A DNA stretch of 64,000 nt from Deinandra increscens subsp. villosa. Lineage: Eukaryota; Streptophyta; Magnoliopsida; Asterales; Asteraceae. The DNA lies in contig JBCNJP010000017.1 in assembly GCA_039602395.1 (NCBI GenBank), positions 22,154,275 to 22,218,274 of the forward strand, written 5' to 3'. The translations under genes and the position numbers were made by a program. This document shows, piece after piece, positions 10,210-22,870 of this stretch. Under the pieces are notes generated by a model that saw nothing but the letters and a program-made list of their open reading frames with translations, made no database searches and had not been told where the DNA came from. The stretch's first letter is position 1; the number at the start of each line of letters is the position of its first letter.

Positions 10210-11297
10210 ACATCCACAAATACAATAAACTAAGAAAACCATAAATTAAATACATGAACCTTTTTCTTAGTTTCCCCTGTCAGCATCGTTGTGCCCAACA
10301 ATTTGCTTCCCACACACATTCGGATCCCCTAAGTACAACATGGGTTAAAGAACGAAAATTCATCAACTACACAATACTTTAAACACAATTACCATCAAAT
10401 TTTAAAGATCAGACTATGTTTAAAGAACACACCTTCATTCCAAAAACATATTTCAAGGGGTGCAAGATCTACTCCACCTTTGCAACCTACAGCCACCCAA
10501 CCATATAGCCCTGCCAAGGACAAGGTCGTTAGGCAGAAAAAACCAAAAAGGGATAGCCATATAAAAGATAAATCTCCCAAGGGAGATAATTCTCTAGGAA
10601 AGGATGTACATCCCTCATCCACTAGATTTGCTCCACTGAAACCAATCCTATAAACACCTCAAAATGAAGGTGATGAAATTTTCTTAAGTTCTCATGATAC
10701 ACCATCTCCAAACACCTCACTAGCAGGAGATGTGTTAGAAGAGCTTTAAAGAAGTCTCACCTGACCCACACTTTGTTAAGGAGGTCAGGCATAGGAGTTT
10801 TGAAATGGCTGATGAAAAAAAGGGTTGTCGCTACATTTGGTTCCATACTGGAACAGGTGGTCAGTGGTAACATAACTAAGACCTAATTTACGGCAACTAA
10901 GCTAACATATGACCCAAATGAACCTTTAATGGAACCTACGGTGAAAGAAGTTGATCTTAGAAATCCCTGGCACCAAGAAACCGAGGAGTGAGGAACATGA
11001 TCAAGCTAGGCTTGATGGTTCTTCCATGCTCAAGGATACCGGTGTTAAACCAGTGGAGAAAAAGCTTTCACTTAATGAAGTAACGGTGTTATATCAAAAT
11101 TTGCTAACTAAAGTCTCTTACTTTCTCACACTATGAAAGTACAAGGAGAAGAACTGAAGAAGGTACAAGCTAAACAACCATCTCTTGAGAAGATTCATAT
11201 TTCTGACAGTGAAGGGTCACACTTCAATTCCCCTTGCCCACCAAGAGAACTTAGAGCGAAGAAAGATGAAGCTGCTAAAATGGAAGGGTATATATAT
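10210..11297 (+). pseudogene. Degenerate coding-like sequence, unidentified
   Basis: From about 10420 to 11290 the base composition is less AT-rich and several short frames read as hydrophilic, Lys/Glu-rich protein (10951-11136 and 11133-11339). They are broken by stops and lack a recognisable domain. The tract is interrupted by the solo LTR at 11298 and may continue after 15211 for about 80 bp. It could be a decayed retroelement gag or a host pseudogene; I cannot tell which. Confidence 0.35.
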
Positions 11298-14200
11298 TGT
11301 GACACCTCGTCCGAAACAGGTCAAACCTCTCTCCGTTGACTTTTTAATTTAAATGTTCATATGTTTTAATTATATGATTAACTGAATTAGTTTTAATGAT
11401 TAACTGATTACTGATTTAATTCCGCGTTTGTATACCCGTAAGATATGAAAGTTTTCATATTTTAAATATGGAACTTCAATAATAAAAATAAATGTAAAAA
11501 TTTGACTATTAATATTTTAACAAAACTGATATAAACTGTTTCACCTTAAAACGTTTAGAGAACTTAAAATGTGATAATAACATTTCGTTGTCAAGACTTA
11601 GCCAAACGAGGAACCCGTTAAACCTATTGGGCCCAGTTAGGCCCAATAAGCCCGAAATAATTCGAACAAACCCGAAACTTTACCCGGTGACTCGACTCGA
11701 TCAACCAAATCACCGACCCGACCCGGAGGCCCGACCCGCAGCCCAAATGGCCTTGGGCCGAACCCGATGAACCTCTCTCTCTCGGCCCACTCGGAAAACC
11801 CAACCCCGGCCCAATCTGATTACCCTCTTGCGGCCCAACCGAAAACCTGGCCCAGCCCCACTTGTTTTCCCTTGGGCTTTGGCCCGATTCTCTTCCTCAT
11901 CTCATTTGGGCTTCGACCCACCCCCCTTTTTCGATCCATTAGGCTACAGCCCACTTTCAAAACCCAAAACCTTTATGTTATTTTAACCCACAAGTTTTAT
12001 AAAGTTTTAGCCCACTACAATTTGTTTTATAAAATCTTGGCCCATCAACTTTTATAAAAACAAAGATACCACCCTTGTAGTTCAAATATGATTGAATTAT
12101 ATTTATAAAAGTTAAAAATTTTAAAGGTCCCTAACCACTTTATATTTTATAAAAGTGTTAAACTTTTATAAAACCATAGAAACAAATTATAAAATAAATC
12201 TCCTACACAAGAAGAGTTGGGTAATTGTGGTGTTGACAACACACCTAGTCTAAGACTAATAACAAGTTCCCATTTAATTAACCTTTGGTTAATAACTAAC
12301 ATTTTAGTTATAAAGAGTAGATCACCACCACCAAGTCCCTCACACCACAAACCATCATCACTCACTCCTCTCTCCCTTTTTGCTTGAGCCGGCCGACCCC
12401 CCCCCCCCTTCCAACCGCAGCTGTCGCCGGGAGCCACTGTCCCACCACCGCAGCCCGTCCGCCGGACCGCCCCAGCCGCCGAGAACCACCGTCGGACCAC
12501 CCCAATTCCGCCGGATCATCCATCGGTTCCAACTCTCATCCGATTGTGAGTTTTCTAAAACCATTTCCCCTATGTTCTTACATGTTTAACACCCAAATAT
12601 GATACCCAAAGTCTTGACAACTAAGTTTTTGAATGCTTGCATTTGTTAAAACAACTAACAAAAACTCTCTTCTCTATCTCTTTCTCTCAAGATCAAACAC
12701 TCTCTTGGTGCATTTGAATGCTTAAAGATAGCCAAAGAGTGTGGTGAAACACATTTGTGAAATCAAATGAAAGTAACAAGTGTGCACCATGATTCTTGTA
12801 TTTATGAAATCTTTGATTTCAATGTTAGTTGGTTTAACAAACTCAAGCCTCTTCATGTTAATAAAAAATCGTAAAAGATGACTAACTAAGATGCTAAAAT
12901 GATTATATGCTTGCATGTTTAATTTTTCCTAACACATGAAATGTGTTAGTTGATTTTTATTTATCTGTCCTAACACAAAAAATGTTAGTAGATTGCATTT
13001 ATTTAATTACTTGGTAATAACACAATGTGTTAGTAGATTGTATTTAAATACTTGGTCCTAACACAAAGTGTTAGTAGATATGAACACATGATCATGTTAT
13101 AAAAATGCCAAGTAAATGAAAAGATATGATAAACATGTTAATGGACTTAGTGAAACTAGATTAAAAATCATGGTAACATTTATATATTTTGTCACTAGTT
13201 TTTTATCCCCGTGCCGTGTGTTACACGGGTGACTTTTTAAAAAAAACTATAAATACAATCATAATCTACGACAATTATGTATTTTTATATCTTTAGTAAT
13301 TAAATAATTGGTTATTAAATAATTCAGAATGCAATAAATAAAAAATTAGAAATACAAATCACTTCCATAATTAGGAGAATTGGCAGGAAAAATTGTTGAG
13401 GATGAATGTGGTGGTGCCACATGACAAATTGTGATGCCAAAAACTTTTCTTTTATTATATATATAGATATAGATGTTAAATAACACTTGAAAAGAACATA
13501 GAAAATCTACTTGAAATGAAATATAACACATTAAATGTATTATAAAAGTCTTTCAAATACAAAAAGAATATATTAAGTTCTTACTAAAAATGGGAAGAAT
13601 AAAATTTATGTCAAATGATTAATTGACATAAATACTTGGATTTATTACAAATTTATAACCATTTAAAGACTTGTTACAAAAGTGGAAGTTTTCTATAAAA
13701 AGACATTTATAGAAATAAATATTTCTATAAAAGTTTTTTATAAAGATAATTAAAAGACAAGAAAATGGCTTTAAATACTTTTATGAACTTTCATTGTTAC
13801 TTTGATGAAATCAAAGTAATAAAAAATGAAAATACGTTGCTTAGTAATAAAACCGGAACCACGTGGCGATATACGCGAAAACGTAAATGTTTGAGATTTT
13901 AAACAAAATTTCTCATCATGTTTTATAAAGACAACTTTTATAAATCCAAGTGTCGTTATGATATTTTTTTTAAATGTTCAAGGAAATAAATATTTCATGT
14001 CAATGAAATATTGAAAGATTTCGAAGTTATAAAATGTTGTAATTAAAAATGAAGCTTAAAAATCCTTATACGACTGAAACGAAATAAATAATTATTCCTT
14101 GTTTAATAATTATTTACAAAAGTTTTAAACTATGATTTAATCAAAGTTCACCAAGAAATATTAATCATAATTATTTAAAATTAATTATAACTTGCATGAT

Positions 14201-15205
14201 TAACAAATCAAACACATAATTATTTAATTAAAAATAATTATACGAACTCATGAAAATAATAATAAACATTATTATATAAACTCGATGTTCAATACTTGAT
14301 TTAAAATGATAATTCTTTATTTATATTTATTGAACATAAATATAAATCATCACAAAAGTATTTATTTAATAAATACAAGCGAGTTTTCAAACAAATACAA
14401 TCGGGATTAAAATGTCAAGACTTGACCGGTATCACTTGGGTGGCTTATGTTACTCAATTGATTGTAGACCTTATGCATATGCCTATTTATTTATTTAGGA
14501 CGTTACGTGCTACCGTGCCTACACCTATATTACCACCTACCTGCTGATCTAGTGAGTTTCACGGCCCCTTTTCTTTTAACTGTTTTATACTTTGGGGAGA
14601 AATCATGAAACCTGATAAATGCTTTTTATTTAATATTATGGTTTATCTGTTAGCCGTATGACTACTTGTTCTCTTAGTGGTTGCCTAATTATGGTACATT
14701 ATCGTTATAAACGTTTGTACAACTGTATCCCACCATTAATTGATTTCAATTAGTTCTGTACGAAACGATAGCTAGTGAATAGATCTATTTGGGTTGACAA
14801 TCCTGCCCTAACTGGTAGCTCCAGTTCTGATTCCGGATTGTCTTAGGGTACACGTCAGTTATTCTGCTTTGTTCAGTATCTCTCGGGCGAGATACTATGG
14901 GTGGGTAAACCGTTAGTATTTGAAATCAAGGTTCAGGTGAGTTCATACAACCAAAACGGTAAACCAATGTAATATATAAGTATACGGAGTCATACTCCCA
15001 ACTATCCCAATAAAATGTTTTTAATATTAATTTAAGACTTTATGAATTTTTAAATGTAAGACATTATCGTTTCCACTACTCTTTCCGCTGCAATGAAATG
15101 ATGTGATGTTTTTATGAAATTTGAAATTATTAGAATTCGTTCTATGTATCCTTGACTATGATTCCATTCTCGCTCACACTCGAATCCGTTGACCGGGGTG
15201 TGACA
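11298..15205. mobile_element. Solo LTR, 3.9 kb
   Basis: It starts TGTGACACCTCGTCC and ends GGGGTGTGACA, so the ends are TG...CA with inverted TGTGACA/TGTCACA tips. A perfect 5-bp duplication TATAT flanks it (11293-11297 and 15206-15210). No internal retroelement domain exists between the ends, so it is most simply a solo LTR left by recombination. The section 11590-12540 is GC-richer and full of CCCGACCCG/GCCCA motifs. The termini resemble those of large Gypsy LTRs. A small Helitron sits inside. Confidence 0.8.
13195..13473 (-). mobile_element. Small non-autonomous Helitron inside the solo LTR
   Basis: Read on the minus strand, it starts TCTATATCTATATATATAAT after A (13474) and ends CTAG at 13195 before T. 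Upstream of the end is a hairpin CCGTGTAACACACGG. The 5' subterminal CATGTGGCA-type sequence is typical of plant Helitrons. Length 279 bp; no coding sequence. Confidence 0.8.
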
Positions 15206-15534
15206 TATATAGAGAAGAGAACTTCACTGAATATGACTGTAACACAAGAGTTACTCGTGAAATTGGATGAAATTATTTGAATCTGTAGGAGTGGAACATT
15301 TCTCCCTAGAACTTGTTAAGAGTTTGGATACATTACTTACGATTATCTTTTAGCGAATCGGTTGATTGTTCCATGATGCTTGTTTGATTTTCAAGCACAA
15401 TAAATTTTCAGCACATTCGTTCTTCTTCTTCGTCTGTAGTTTACCAGCCGTATAATTAGCCCTTGAACGTTCCTATTTTTTTTTTACACAAGGCAAAGTA
15501 CGGTTCTACCCTCCCCCCCCCCCCCCTTTTTTTG

Positions 15535-16056
15535 AACGATAAATTTGGATCACTGACGGGGGCATTACACCACCCACCCGATCATCTCAAATCCCCATCA
15601 GGAGGAAACTCACCTCTGGTGAGAAAACCCCCTGGCCCAACTTGTAACCCCCAATATTTTTTATTCTTTGTTACAAGTAGGATTTGAACCCAAGACCTCT
15701 AGTTTAGATGTCATACACTTTTGCCACTAGAGTAAACTAGTAGGTGTCTAAACACGTATACATTTTTTAGAGATAGATGAAGCTTTAAAAAAAATAATAG
15801 AAAACATCTCATCCATTAATTGCTTTATCTGACACCCACTAGTTTACTCTAGTGGCAAATGTGTATGACCTCTAAATTAGAAGTTTTGGGTTCAAGTTCC
15901 ATTTGTAATAAAGAATAAAAAAAAATTTGGGGGTTACAAGGTGGGCCAGGGAGTTTTCTCACCAAAGGTGAGTTCCATCATAATAGGAATTGGAGATGAT
16001 CGTGTGGATGGTGTAATGCCCCCGTCAGTAATCCAAATTTACCGTTAAAAAAAATC
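15535..16056. repeat. Inverted pair of tRNA-derived SINE-like sequences
   Basis: 15535-15748 is repeated in reverse at 15832-16056, with an 80-bp spacer. The right copy, read forward, contains an A-box-like TAGTTTACTCTAGTGG and a B-box-like GGGTTCAAGTTCC about 35 bp later, as in tRNA-derived SINEs. The copies have diverged by substitutions. A poly-C run lies just outside the left copy (15512-15526). A further partial copy is near 17475-17535. Confidence 0.65.
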
Positions 16057-16129
16057 TATGGTGATCTAACGGCCCATTTTTTTACTTAGGTTTCTTAAGC
16101 ACATCTTTTTTTTTAGAATAACTCACCTA

Positions 16130-16178
16130 CTATGATATGCTATTTTATGTTATGCTATGCTATACTATGCTATTAACA
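16130..16178. repeat. ATGCT-type microsatellite
   Basis: Degenerate 5-bp repeats of the TATGC/TATGT/TATAC kind. Confidence 0.7.
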
Positions 16179-16554
16179 CATGTATTACTAACATCTTATT
16201 TCAAATAACTTTCTTTTAAACAAAGATAGAGTTAGGGACGATGATGATTAAAAGATTAAACCCCAATAGCAAATAAGAGAAAACCACATTTTGACCTAAA
16301 ATTATTAAAATAACAAAATGAAAGTGTCGAAAATCGAAGTCAACTCTTTTATAATATATACATAATATTAATTCGGTCCAATCTATTTTTATAATTATAT
16401 TAGTGTAAAGGTATTGTCGTCAATTTCTATATGTTTGAAAGAAAACTTATGTGCATCAATTCTAGGGATCAAACGTGTTATATTTGTGTAAATATTGATG
16501 ACCATGTACGTAATTTCTTATACTTAAAAATCAAACATGCAATATCCGTAAAGC

Positions 16555-16781
16555 CAGTGGCGGATCTTGAAACTTTTTTTCGTGGGTGACTGAAAATTAG
16601 TGGTGACTGAATCAATATATAAATTTTTTTAGTGGTGACCGAGGCGATATATATATAAATTTTCTTCATAAAACATGTATATATAAAAAATTTCTTCATA
16701 AAACATGTATATTCGGTACCTCTGAACAAAAAACCAGCATTGACCGAGGTCACTGCTGGTACATTAAAAGATTCGCCCCTG
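16555..16781. mobile_element. hAT-type MITE, 227 bp
   Basis: The ends are CAGTGGCGGATCTT and, inverted, CAGGGGCGAATCTT. A perfect 8-bp duplication CGTAAAGC flanks it (16547-16554 and 16782-16789). An internal 30-bp unit containing TTTCTTCATAAAACATGTAT is repeated twice. Confidence 0.9.
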
Positions 16782-16789
16782 CGTAAAGC

Positions 16790-17941
16790 ACATCGAACAT
16801 TTTTTCATTCTATACAAACTTTAAAAAAACTAAGAAATGCATAAAAGAAAAAGTAATTTTATATGTTGCAACTTATAGTAAAAACACAATCGAGCATTTG
16901 AATTATTAATGGATCTTAAGATCATCTAGAACTAATAGTTAATTAACGGATCTTGGATGGATTTCAAGGTATTCATGTGCAATATGTGTACGAACCTACG
17001 TTGAATAAAACATAAAATAAACAAATAAATAATTAAATAATATTTTATTAAACACCAACGTTGAAGATTTTATTTTGAAAAAATGAAGAGGATAGATATT
17101 ATCCAGCTAGATTAGATTTACAATTCGTGTATTGTCTCAGGGATAATGTGGTATATAAAATAGTTGTATTTTTATAACGTTACATAAAGAACATAACAAA
17201 AACTACGTAATAACCCAGATGCTTCAGGTATAGAGCCTAGGAATTAAAAGCTATGTTACATGTCTATAACTGTTACACCACCAACTTCTGTGTTAAAATG
17301 GTTGCGATTGGAACTAAATAAAAAAAAATTATGTTACACAACAATACCTATTACATCACTAACTCATGCTAATTCGATTGCGATTAAAAACAGAAAACTA
17401 TTTTTTTACTATGCCACGCGATAGCCATCTACGCCTACACGTGGTCCAACAAAAGTAATGTATTTTTTTTAATAGCAAATTTAGATTATTGGCGAGCCAC
17501 TGGTCCACCCGATTATCTTTATTCCCTGTTAGGAGGAAACTTTTGACCACCATCGCATCACTCTAATAGCCTTTGACTAATCAATTTTCCAATATAGCCA
17601 TTGACCACTAAATTAGTGTGAAGGAACAACGTGAAGGGAAAGGAGAGCGCGAAGTAATCCGTGAAATGTGTTAATTCACTTTTTATATTATATATTTTAA
17701 TTTTTATCCATCTTGATTAATTAAGCACCTCAATGTGTTTTGTGTTAATTACTTATATTTAGTAATCTTAAAAAAAAATCTAATTACACAGTCGTTTGTA
17801 ATTTTTTGATTAACATTTTGACCTAAGTTTTATTAAAAACCGAGTTTTTTTTTGAAAAAAAACATTTAAGTCTCGTAACTGATTGTTAAACATATAAGTT
17901 TTCGTAACGAAACATTTAAAACTTATAGGCTTTTATTATAA
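16790..17941. other. Intergenic DNA without recognised genes
   Basis: AT-rich sequence. The only recognisable item is a partial copy, near 17475-17535, of the SINE-like sequence at 15535. Confidence 0.6.
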
Positions 17942-18296
17942 GGGTGAGGTTCAATGGAAAACCTTTTTTTTTTGGAAAACCTGGAAAACCAAGTTACACC
18001 GGTGTAACATTACTTCTGAACAAGAAAATGCACTAAAATGCACTAAAATGCACCTTATTTAAAAATGTTACACCAGGTGTAACATAATCATTATTGTTAC
18101 ACTGGGTAACCATTAACACTATAGTTACATAGTTGTAACAAACAATTATTAGGTTTTTTGCTATTATACGTTAAAGAGATATGAAATGAGAGATAAATAA
18201 GGAAATTCAAATCAAATTTTGACATATAAAAATATTATATAGGTAGGTTTTCCAGGTTTTTCCAATATTTAGTAGGTTTTCCAATGATCTTCTTCC
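17942..18296. mobile_element. MULE-like MITE, 355 bp
   Basis: It has GGGTGAGGTTCAATGGAAAA at the left and, inverted, GGAAGAAGATCATTGGAAAA at the right. It is flanked by a perfect 10-bp repeat TTTATTATAA (17932-17941 and 18297-18306), near the 9-bp size usual for Mutator-like elements. The interior has GTTACA..TGTAAC palindromes like the element at 1-1103. Confidence 0.75.
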
Positions 18297-18546
18297 TTTA
18301 TTATAAATGTTATAAACATAGGTTTTTATTTGTAGAGAATATATAAAGTGATTATGAAATCTTATGAAAATTATGAGTTAGTAAAATAGTCGTTAAATTT
18401 GTAAGAGTATTTAAACTTATAATTTATGGTAAGATTTTTTATATTCAAAAATACTTTTTCGGGTTATAAACATAAATTTTACAACTATTATAATTATATT
18501 TCTAAAGAACGTAACTTCATCATCACAAAATTAAAATATGACGTTT

Positions 18547-18897
18547 TGTTGGAGCATACTCCTATGCTACAGTGTGTCTCATGTATTGTATCTATATGTG
18601 TGCATATGTGTGAGTCTAGGGCAGCGTACCATGGTCCGTACCATAATGGTATGTTGACCAACGTACCAATGGTACGTTAGATAAATGGTACGCATGCCGG
18701 TTTAATGTCACCTGTAAATAGGTTGACCTGTTTAGAATGCTAGAACTCTTAGTCATATCTCTACAACTTTGTGTGTGTATTCTCTGTGTGTGCTATGAAG
18801 CTTGAATCAATACAAATCTCATTTGTATTTCCTTTTGATTTCGTCTTAATCTCGATATCACTATATTAGCAAACATTCATCGCTCCTTGTCTTTACA
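18547..18897 (+). mobile_element. 5' LTR of Copia element 1
   Basis: It runs from TGTTGGAGCATACTCC to TCTTTACA (351 bp) and is followed two bases later by an initiator-tRNA primer site. The matching 3' LTR is not in the window; it presumably lies in the gap after 25290 or was lost. The LTR and the leader behind it carry many TGGTACG motifs. Confidence 0.75.
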
Positions 18898-18899
18898 AG

Positions 18900-18911
18900 T
18901 GGTATCAAAGC
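18900..18911 (+). promoter_or_regulatory. Primer-binding site of Copia 1
   Basis: TGGTATCAAAGC is complementary, with one mismatch, to the 3' end of plant initiator tRNA-Met. Confidence 0.8.
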
Positions 18912-19582
18912 TTTCTGGTTCCATTTGCTAATCGAATTCTGTGATTTTTGAGAGTTCTAGAGAGAGAATATGGGTTTTTGATCATTTTTCATCAAATTTT
19001 CTCAATTCCGAGTGTTTCTGAGGTCAAATTTGATTGCTAAACGTTCCTAGTGTGTTTTCGTTGTTTAGTGCTGCAAATTACAGTCCAAAACCTTCAAATT
19101 CGTGAAAATCCGGAAAATTCAGTGATGGTAGGCCGATTGAATGTCGTGGTACGCTGGATGAACTGATTGGTGCGTTGTTGGTACGCTGCTTGGTACGCAA
19201 GGCAATCTTCAACGGTGGTCCGGAGCAGTTACGCCGTACTAAGTTGGTCCAATACTGTTCACTGGTACGCTATTGGTTTGGCACGCTAAGAATTGTGGTA
19301 CGTTGAGTCTTTGGTCCGGTCAAACGATTATGTTGGTCAACAGTCTGGTACGTCGGGAGGTTTATTGGTACGCTGACAGAATAGTGACGTTCACTAAAAC
19401 TGACGTAACTTGAGTTCTGTTTTGAGTTACGGAACCCAATACCAGCCAAAATGACTGTCTCGACGAGCTCTACACTTTTACTCGCCTAACGGCCAGTACC
19501 CTCCATTTCGATACCCAAATTCAGTTTTTAAGACGTCCGTTTTTTAGTTTGAAGTTTTTGCTACCGTTATCGCAATTTTAAA

Positions 19583-20730
19583 ATGAATGATTTTCAAGCA
19601 TTTTCCGCGATTCAAACCACGATGCAAGCCCTTGTTAGCTATGATAATGAAATAAGAACAAGTCATAAAGTTCCAAAGTTGCTCAAATTAGAAGATTATC
19701 ATAGTTGGGTAAAACGATTCAAAGCATATGTTGGTACTAATGATGTTGATCTTTGGTTGGCTTATACTGATCAATATGAATATCCAACTGGTACTACTGG
19801 AAGGCCAATTGTGCAAAGAAGTCTGACTACTGAACAAAAGAAAACTTATCAAGCTGAACAAAAAGCTTACGGAACATTAACCATGGCATTACCCAAAGAT
19901 CTATTACATCAGTTTTCTGATTATACTACATCGAAAGAATTATGGATGCAATACAAATCCGATGTGAGGGTAATGATCAGTTTAAGAAAAGTAAGCAAAA
20001 GGTTCTGAAGAAAGAGTTCGACAATTTCAAACATTATCCAAATAAAGATATTTCAAAGCTCGTTACTAGATTTTCACATTTGCTGAGTGAAATGACTTTA
20101 GTAAGCATCAAAAAGGAAGAAGTTGAGTTAAAAGAAAAGTTACTAGAGGCATTACCTGAAAGATGGGAAAATTATGTAATGATGATTACTAATGATAAAA
20201 AAAAAATCAGGGTTGTCATTCAACAGTTTGATTGAAAAGATACTAGCAAGAGATATGGAATTGAATTTGAACCGATCCATGCCTGCACAAGTACAAAATC
20301 CAGCAGCATATCATGGTGAAAATGATTCAACCATCAATGCTAAGAATTCAAACATTTTCAGTGAAGGTCCTACTACTGCATTTCTTGCTGGAAAGTCTGA
20401 GAATTGTGGTTATTCTCCAGGTTGCAATTTCACAATTCCAAATCAACCACCTCAGACTACGTTTTCTGCTAAGACAGTTGATGAACATGCTGCATTAATA
20501 TCTGCTTTAATAGCATCATCTTATGGTTTCATAATTGGGAACATTGGGAATGCTGAGTTGTTCAAAGATGATTTGAAACAGTTGAATGAGGATCATCTAA
20601 ATGAATTAGATATGAGATGGCAGATAGCTATGTTATCTGAAAGAACTAGAAGATTCTTTCGCAAAACTGGTAAAAAGGAAATTAATCCAAATGGAAAACA
20701 TGGCTTGGATAAATCAAAGGTTAAGTGCTT
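19583..20730 (+). pseudogene. Copia 1 gag, N-terminal and middle part, frameshifted
   Basis: The start MNDFQAFSAIQ and the LKLEDYHSWVKRFKAY segment are typical of Copia gag proteins of the UBN2/DUF4219 type. Two single-base shifts break the frame. Near 19941 one G seems lost in ELW(D)A. Near 20205 an extra A sits in a run of nine, after which the frame resumes as SGLSFNSLIEKILARDMELN. A nested Copia interrupts the gag at 20730 inside the zinc knuckle, right after K-V-K-C. Gag would form the particle that packages the element RNA. The continuation is at 24334. Confidence 0.85.
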
Positions 20731-21087
20731 TGAAATTGCGTGAGCATCGGATCGTCTACTCAATCTAGCTAATTCGGATGCGAAACAAGTAATTAACCGA
20801 TTGTTTTATTAATCAAAATGATCAATTACAACCAGTAAACACTCAGAACTAAGACACAGAAAACACCTTGGCTAACACACACTTAACACTTGTTCTCCCA
20901 CACCCTGTCTCCAATTACAAAGACACAACACCTATTTATAGCGATTGGTCGAACTTCAGGCGAACCTGAAGTTCGTCTGATCCGAACCTCAGGTTCGGAC
21001 CAGGTTCAGCTGGCAGCTAACTTTGTCTTGATCTTGGTCTTTGTCTTGACTTGATACTTCACACGACGCACAGATCTTGTATCTACA
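20731..21087 (-). repeat. 3' LTR of Copia 2
   Basis: 357 bp, TG...CA on the plus strand. It contains the repeated CGAACCT/AGGTTCG motif and is matched by 23980-24333. Confidence 0.9.
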
Positions 21088-22346
21088 AACTCCCCCTCGT
21101 CGTGTGCAGTATCTCTTCAACATCATCAAAATTGTATCTTCAATCAAGCTCCCCCTCAAGTGCAGAATCCGTTCATCTAAAGAAATAGATCTTCAAACAA
21201 ACACTTCCTCAACTTGATCTTAAATCCTTGACAATGTTTGGTGTATATATGATCTCTATCAGTAACTTCAGAAGACTTGAAGTTGTGATATCTTTCACTT
21301 TTGCAACCTGCTCAAATTTAAATAATCTTGGCGTAAAATGTCTCTTCGAGACTCCAAGATATGATTTTGAAAATTGAATTCGCATCACGTGTTGATCAGA
21401 TCGAAAATAAAACAGAAACAAAATCTTTTTGACTTTTAGAAAGTTTATATCAAAATAAACCTAAAATCTTTTTTATTTTCCAAATTTATGCTAAAACACA
21501 CCAAAAATCTTTTTGTATTTTTCTTGAAATGAAATGAAAACTGCAATACAGAATCAAACACTATTTTTGGTATGAGAAAAATCACTATACGGGATCATAT
21601 TGAACATGACGCACTGAACTACACTTCAATTTTAACTATTGAAGCACATACGTCATGCTGATTGCTGGTATAATTTGTCCATCTTAAACTCAGGCAGAAT
21701 CATACTCATAACACTCTGGATAGGTTAAGGTATTGATTAGATTTGCTTTGACCAGTGTATAGACATTTTCTTTTTCTTTTTCCTTTTTCTTGTGCGATTA
21801 CACTTATGATTATCACAAAGCAGAAAATTTCCTGATATTGTTAATTGTGTTCCATGCAAAAAGAAATAAGAACGTTAAATCGTCTACCTTAAGGCCGATC
21901 TTTCGATACGCAGATAAGGCCTCGGATTTAACAAAATAAGAAAAATAAAACAAGTTGAAATTGTATAACCCAACAACAATCAGGTCAGGACTCCCGTACA
22001 CGCAGAGAAAGTCCAATGAGTTATATGAAACACCAAAGAAAATAAAGCAGAACGTCAAATGAACGACAATCAGGTCGGCCTTGTGAGCACGCAGAGAAAG
22101 TCCGATCGTTTGACAAAATAAAGAAAATCAAACAAGTTTAAATCTTTGCAAAAAGAACACATGTATACACTGTGACTTCTCATTTTATTTCTCACACTTA
22201 TTTTCCTTTTTGTCATGAAATACGCATCAAGATGTTATCCACATGGTCAAGCATTAGTATATAGTATATATCACATCTGAATACTTTCTGATTTTTCAAG
22301 CCTACCAAACATATCAAACAATGATCTTATGGCCCTTTCATCTATT

Positions 22347-22773
22347 CTATCCATGCGTCAGATACGTAAGCCAATGTACCATCATTTCCCTCACACCTTG
22401 CCGATAAAGCATCCCACAATTGTTTTGATTTCTTACACGTACTAAATTAATGTAACAACTCAGTGGGCAATGCCATTGTAAGATAACCAAACGTTTTTTG
22501 TTCAAGCTCATATGATTTTCTTTCAGCAATGTCGAATGTATGAACTTCTTTAAAATCTCCTTGATCTGTTGGGTGTTGATAAAGCTTCTTAATCGGAATC
22601 CACAAATCGATATCATTTGTTCTTATGTAAGCAGAAAATTGTTGCTTCCAATTTTGATAATCTTCCAATTTCAACAACTTGGGAACTTTCTTGCTTGTTC
22701 CAATTTCGTTGTCAAAATTCAACATTGTTTGCATTGCATTTTGCATAACGGCAAAAGCTTGAAATTCCGACAT
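22347..22773 (-). pseudogene. Copia 2 gag, truncated
   Basis: The start MSEFQAFAVMQNAMQ is followed by KVPKLLKLEDYQNW and LTMALPTELLH. It is clearly homologous to Copia 1 gag, so the nested and host elements are relatives. The frame stops at 22447, but similarity continues to about 22347 (W-D-A-L...R-C-E-G-N-D). The zinc knuckle and everything behind it are missing. The length is well below a normal Copia gag. Confidence 0.85.
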
Positions 22774-22870
22774 CTTTAAAATTTGAATTCTGATTGTGCG
22801 AACTCTATCCGAACCTCACTATATGATCCGAACCTTAACCAAACCTCTGCCGAACTCTCTCTGAACCCTT

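Noticed and set aside
12147..12602. Overlapping Pro/Arg-rich frames on both strands
   Set aside because: They follow a short GC-rich, C-run-containing block of the solo LTR. No domain, and frames exist equally on both strands.
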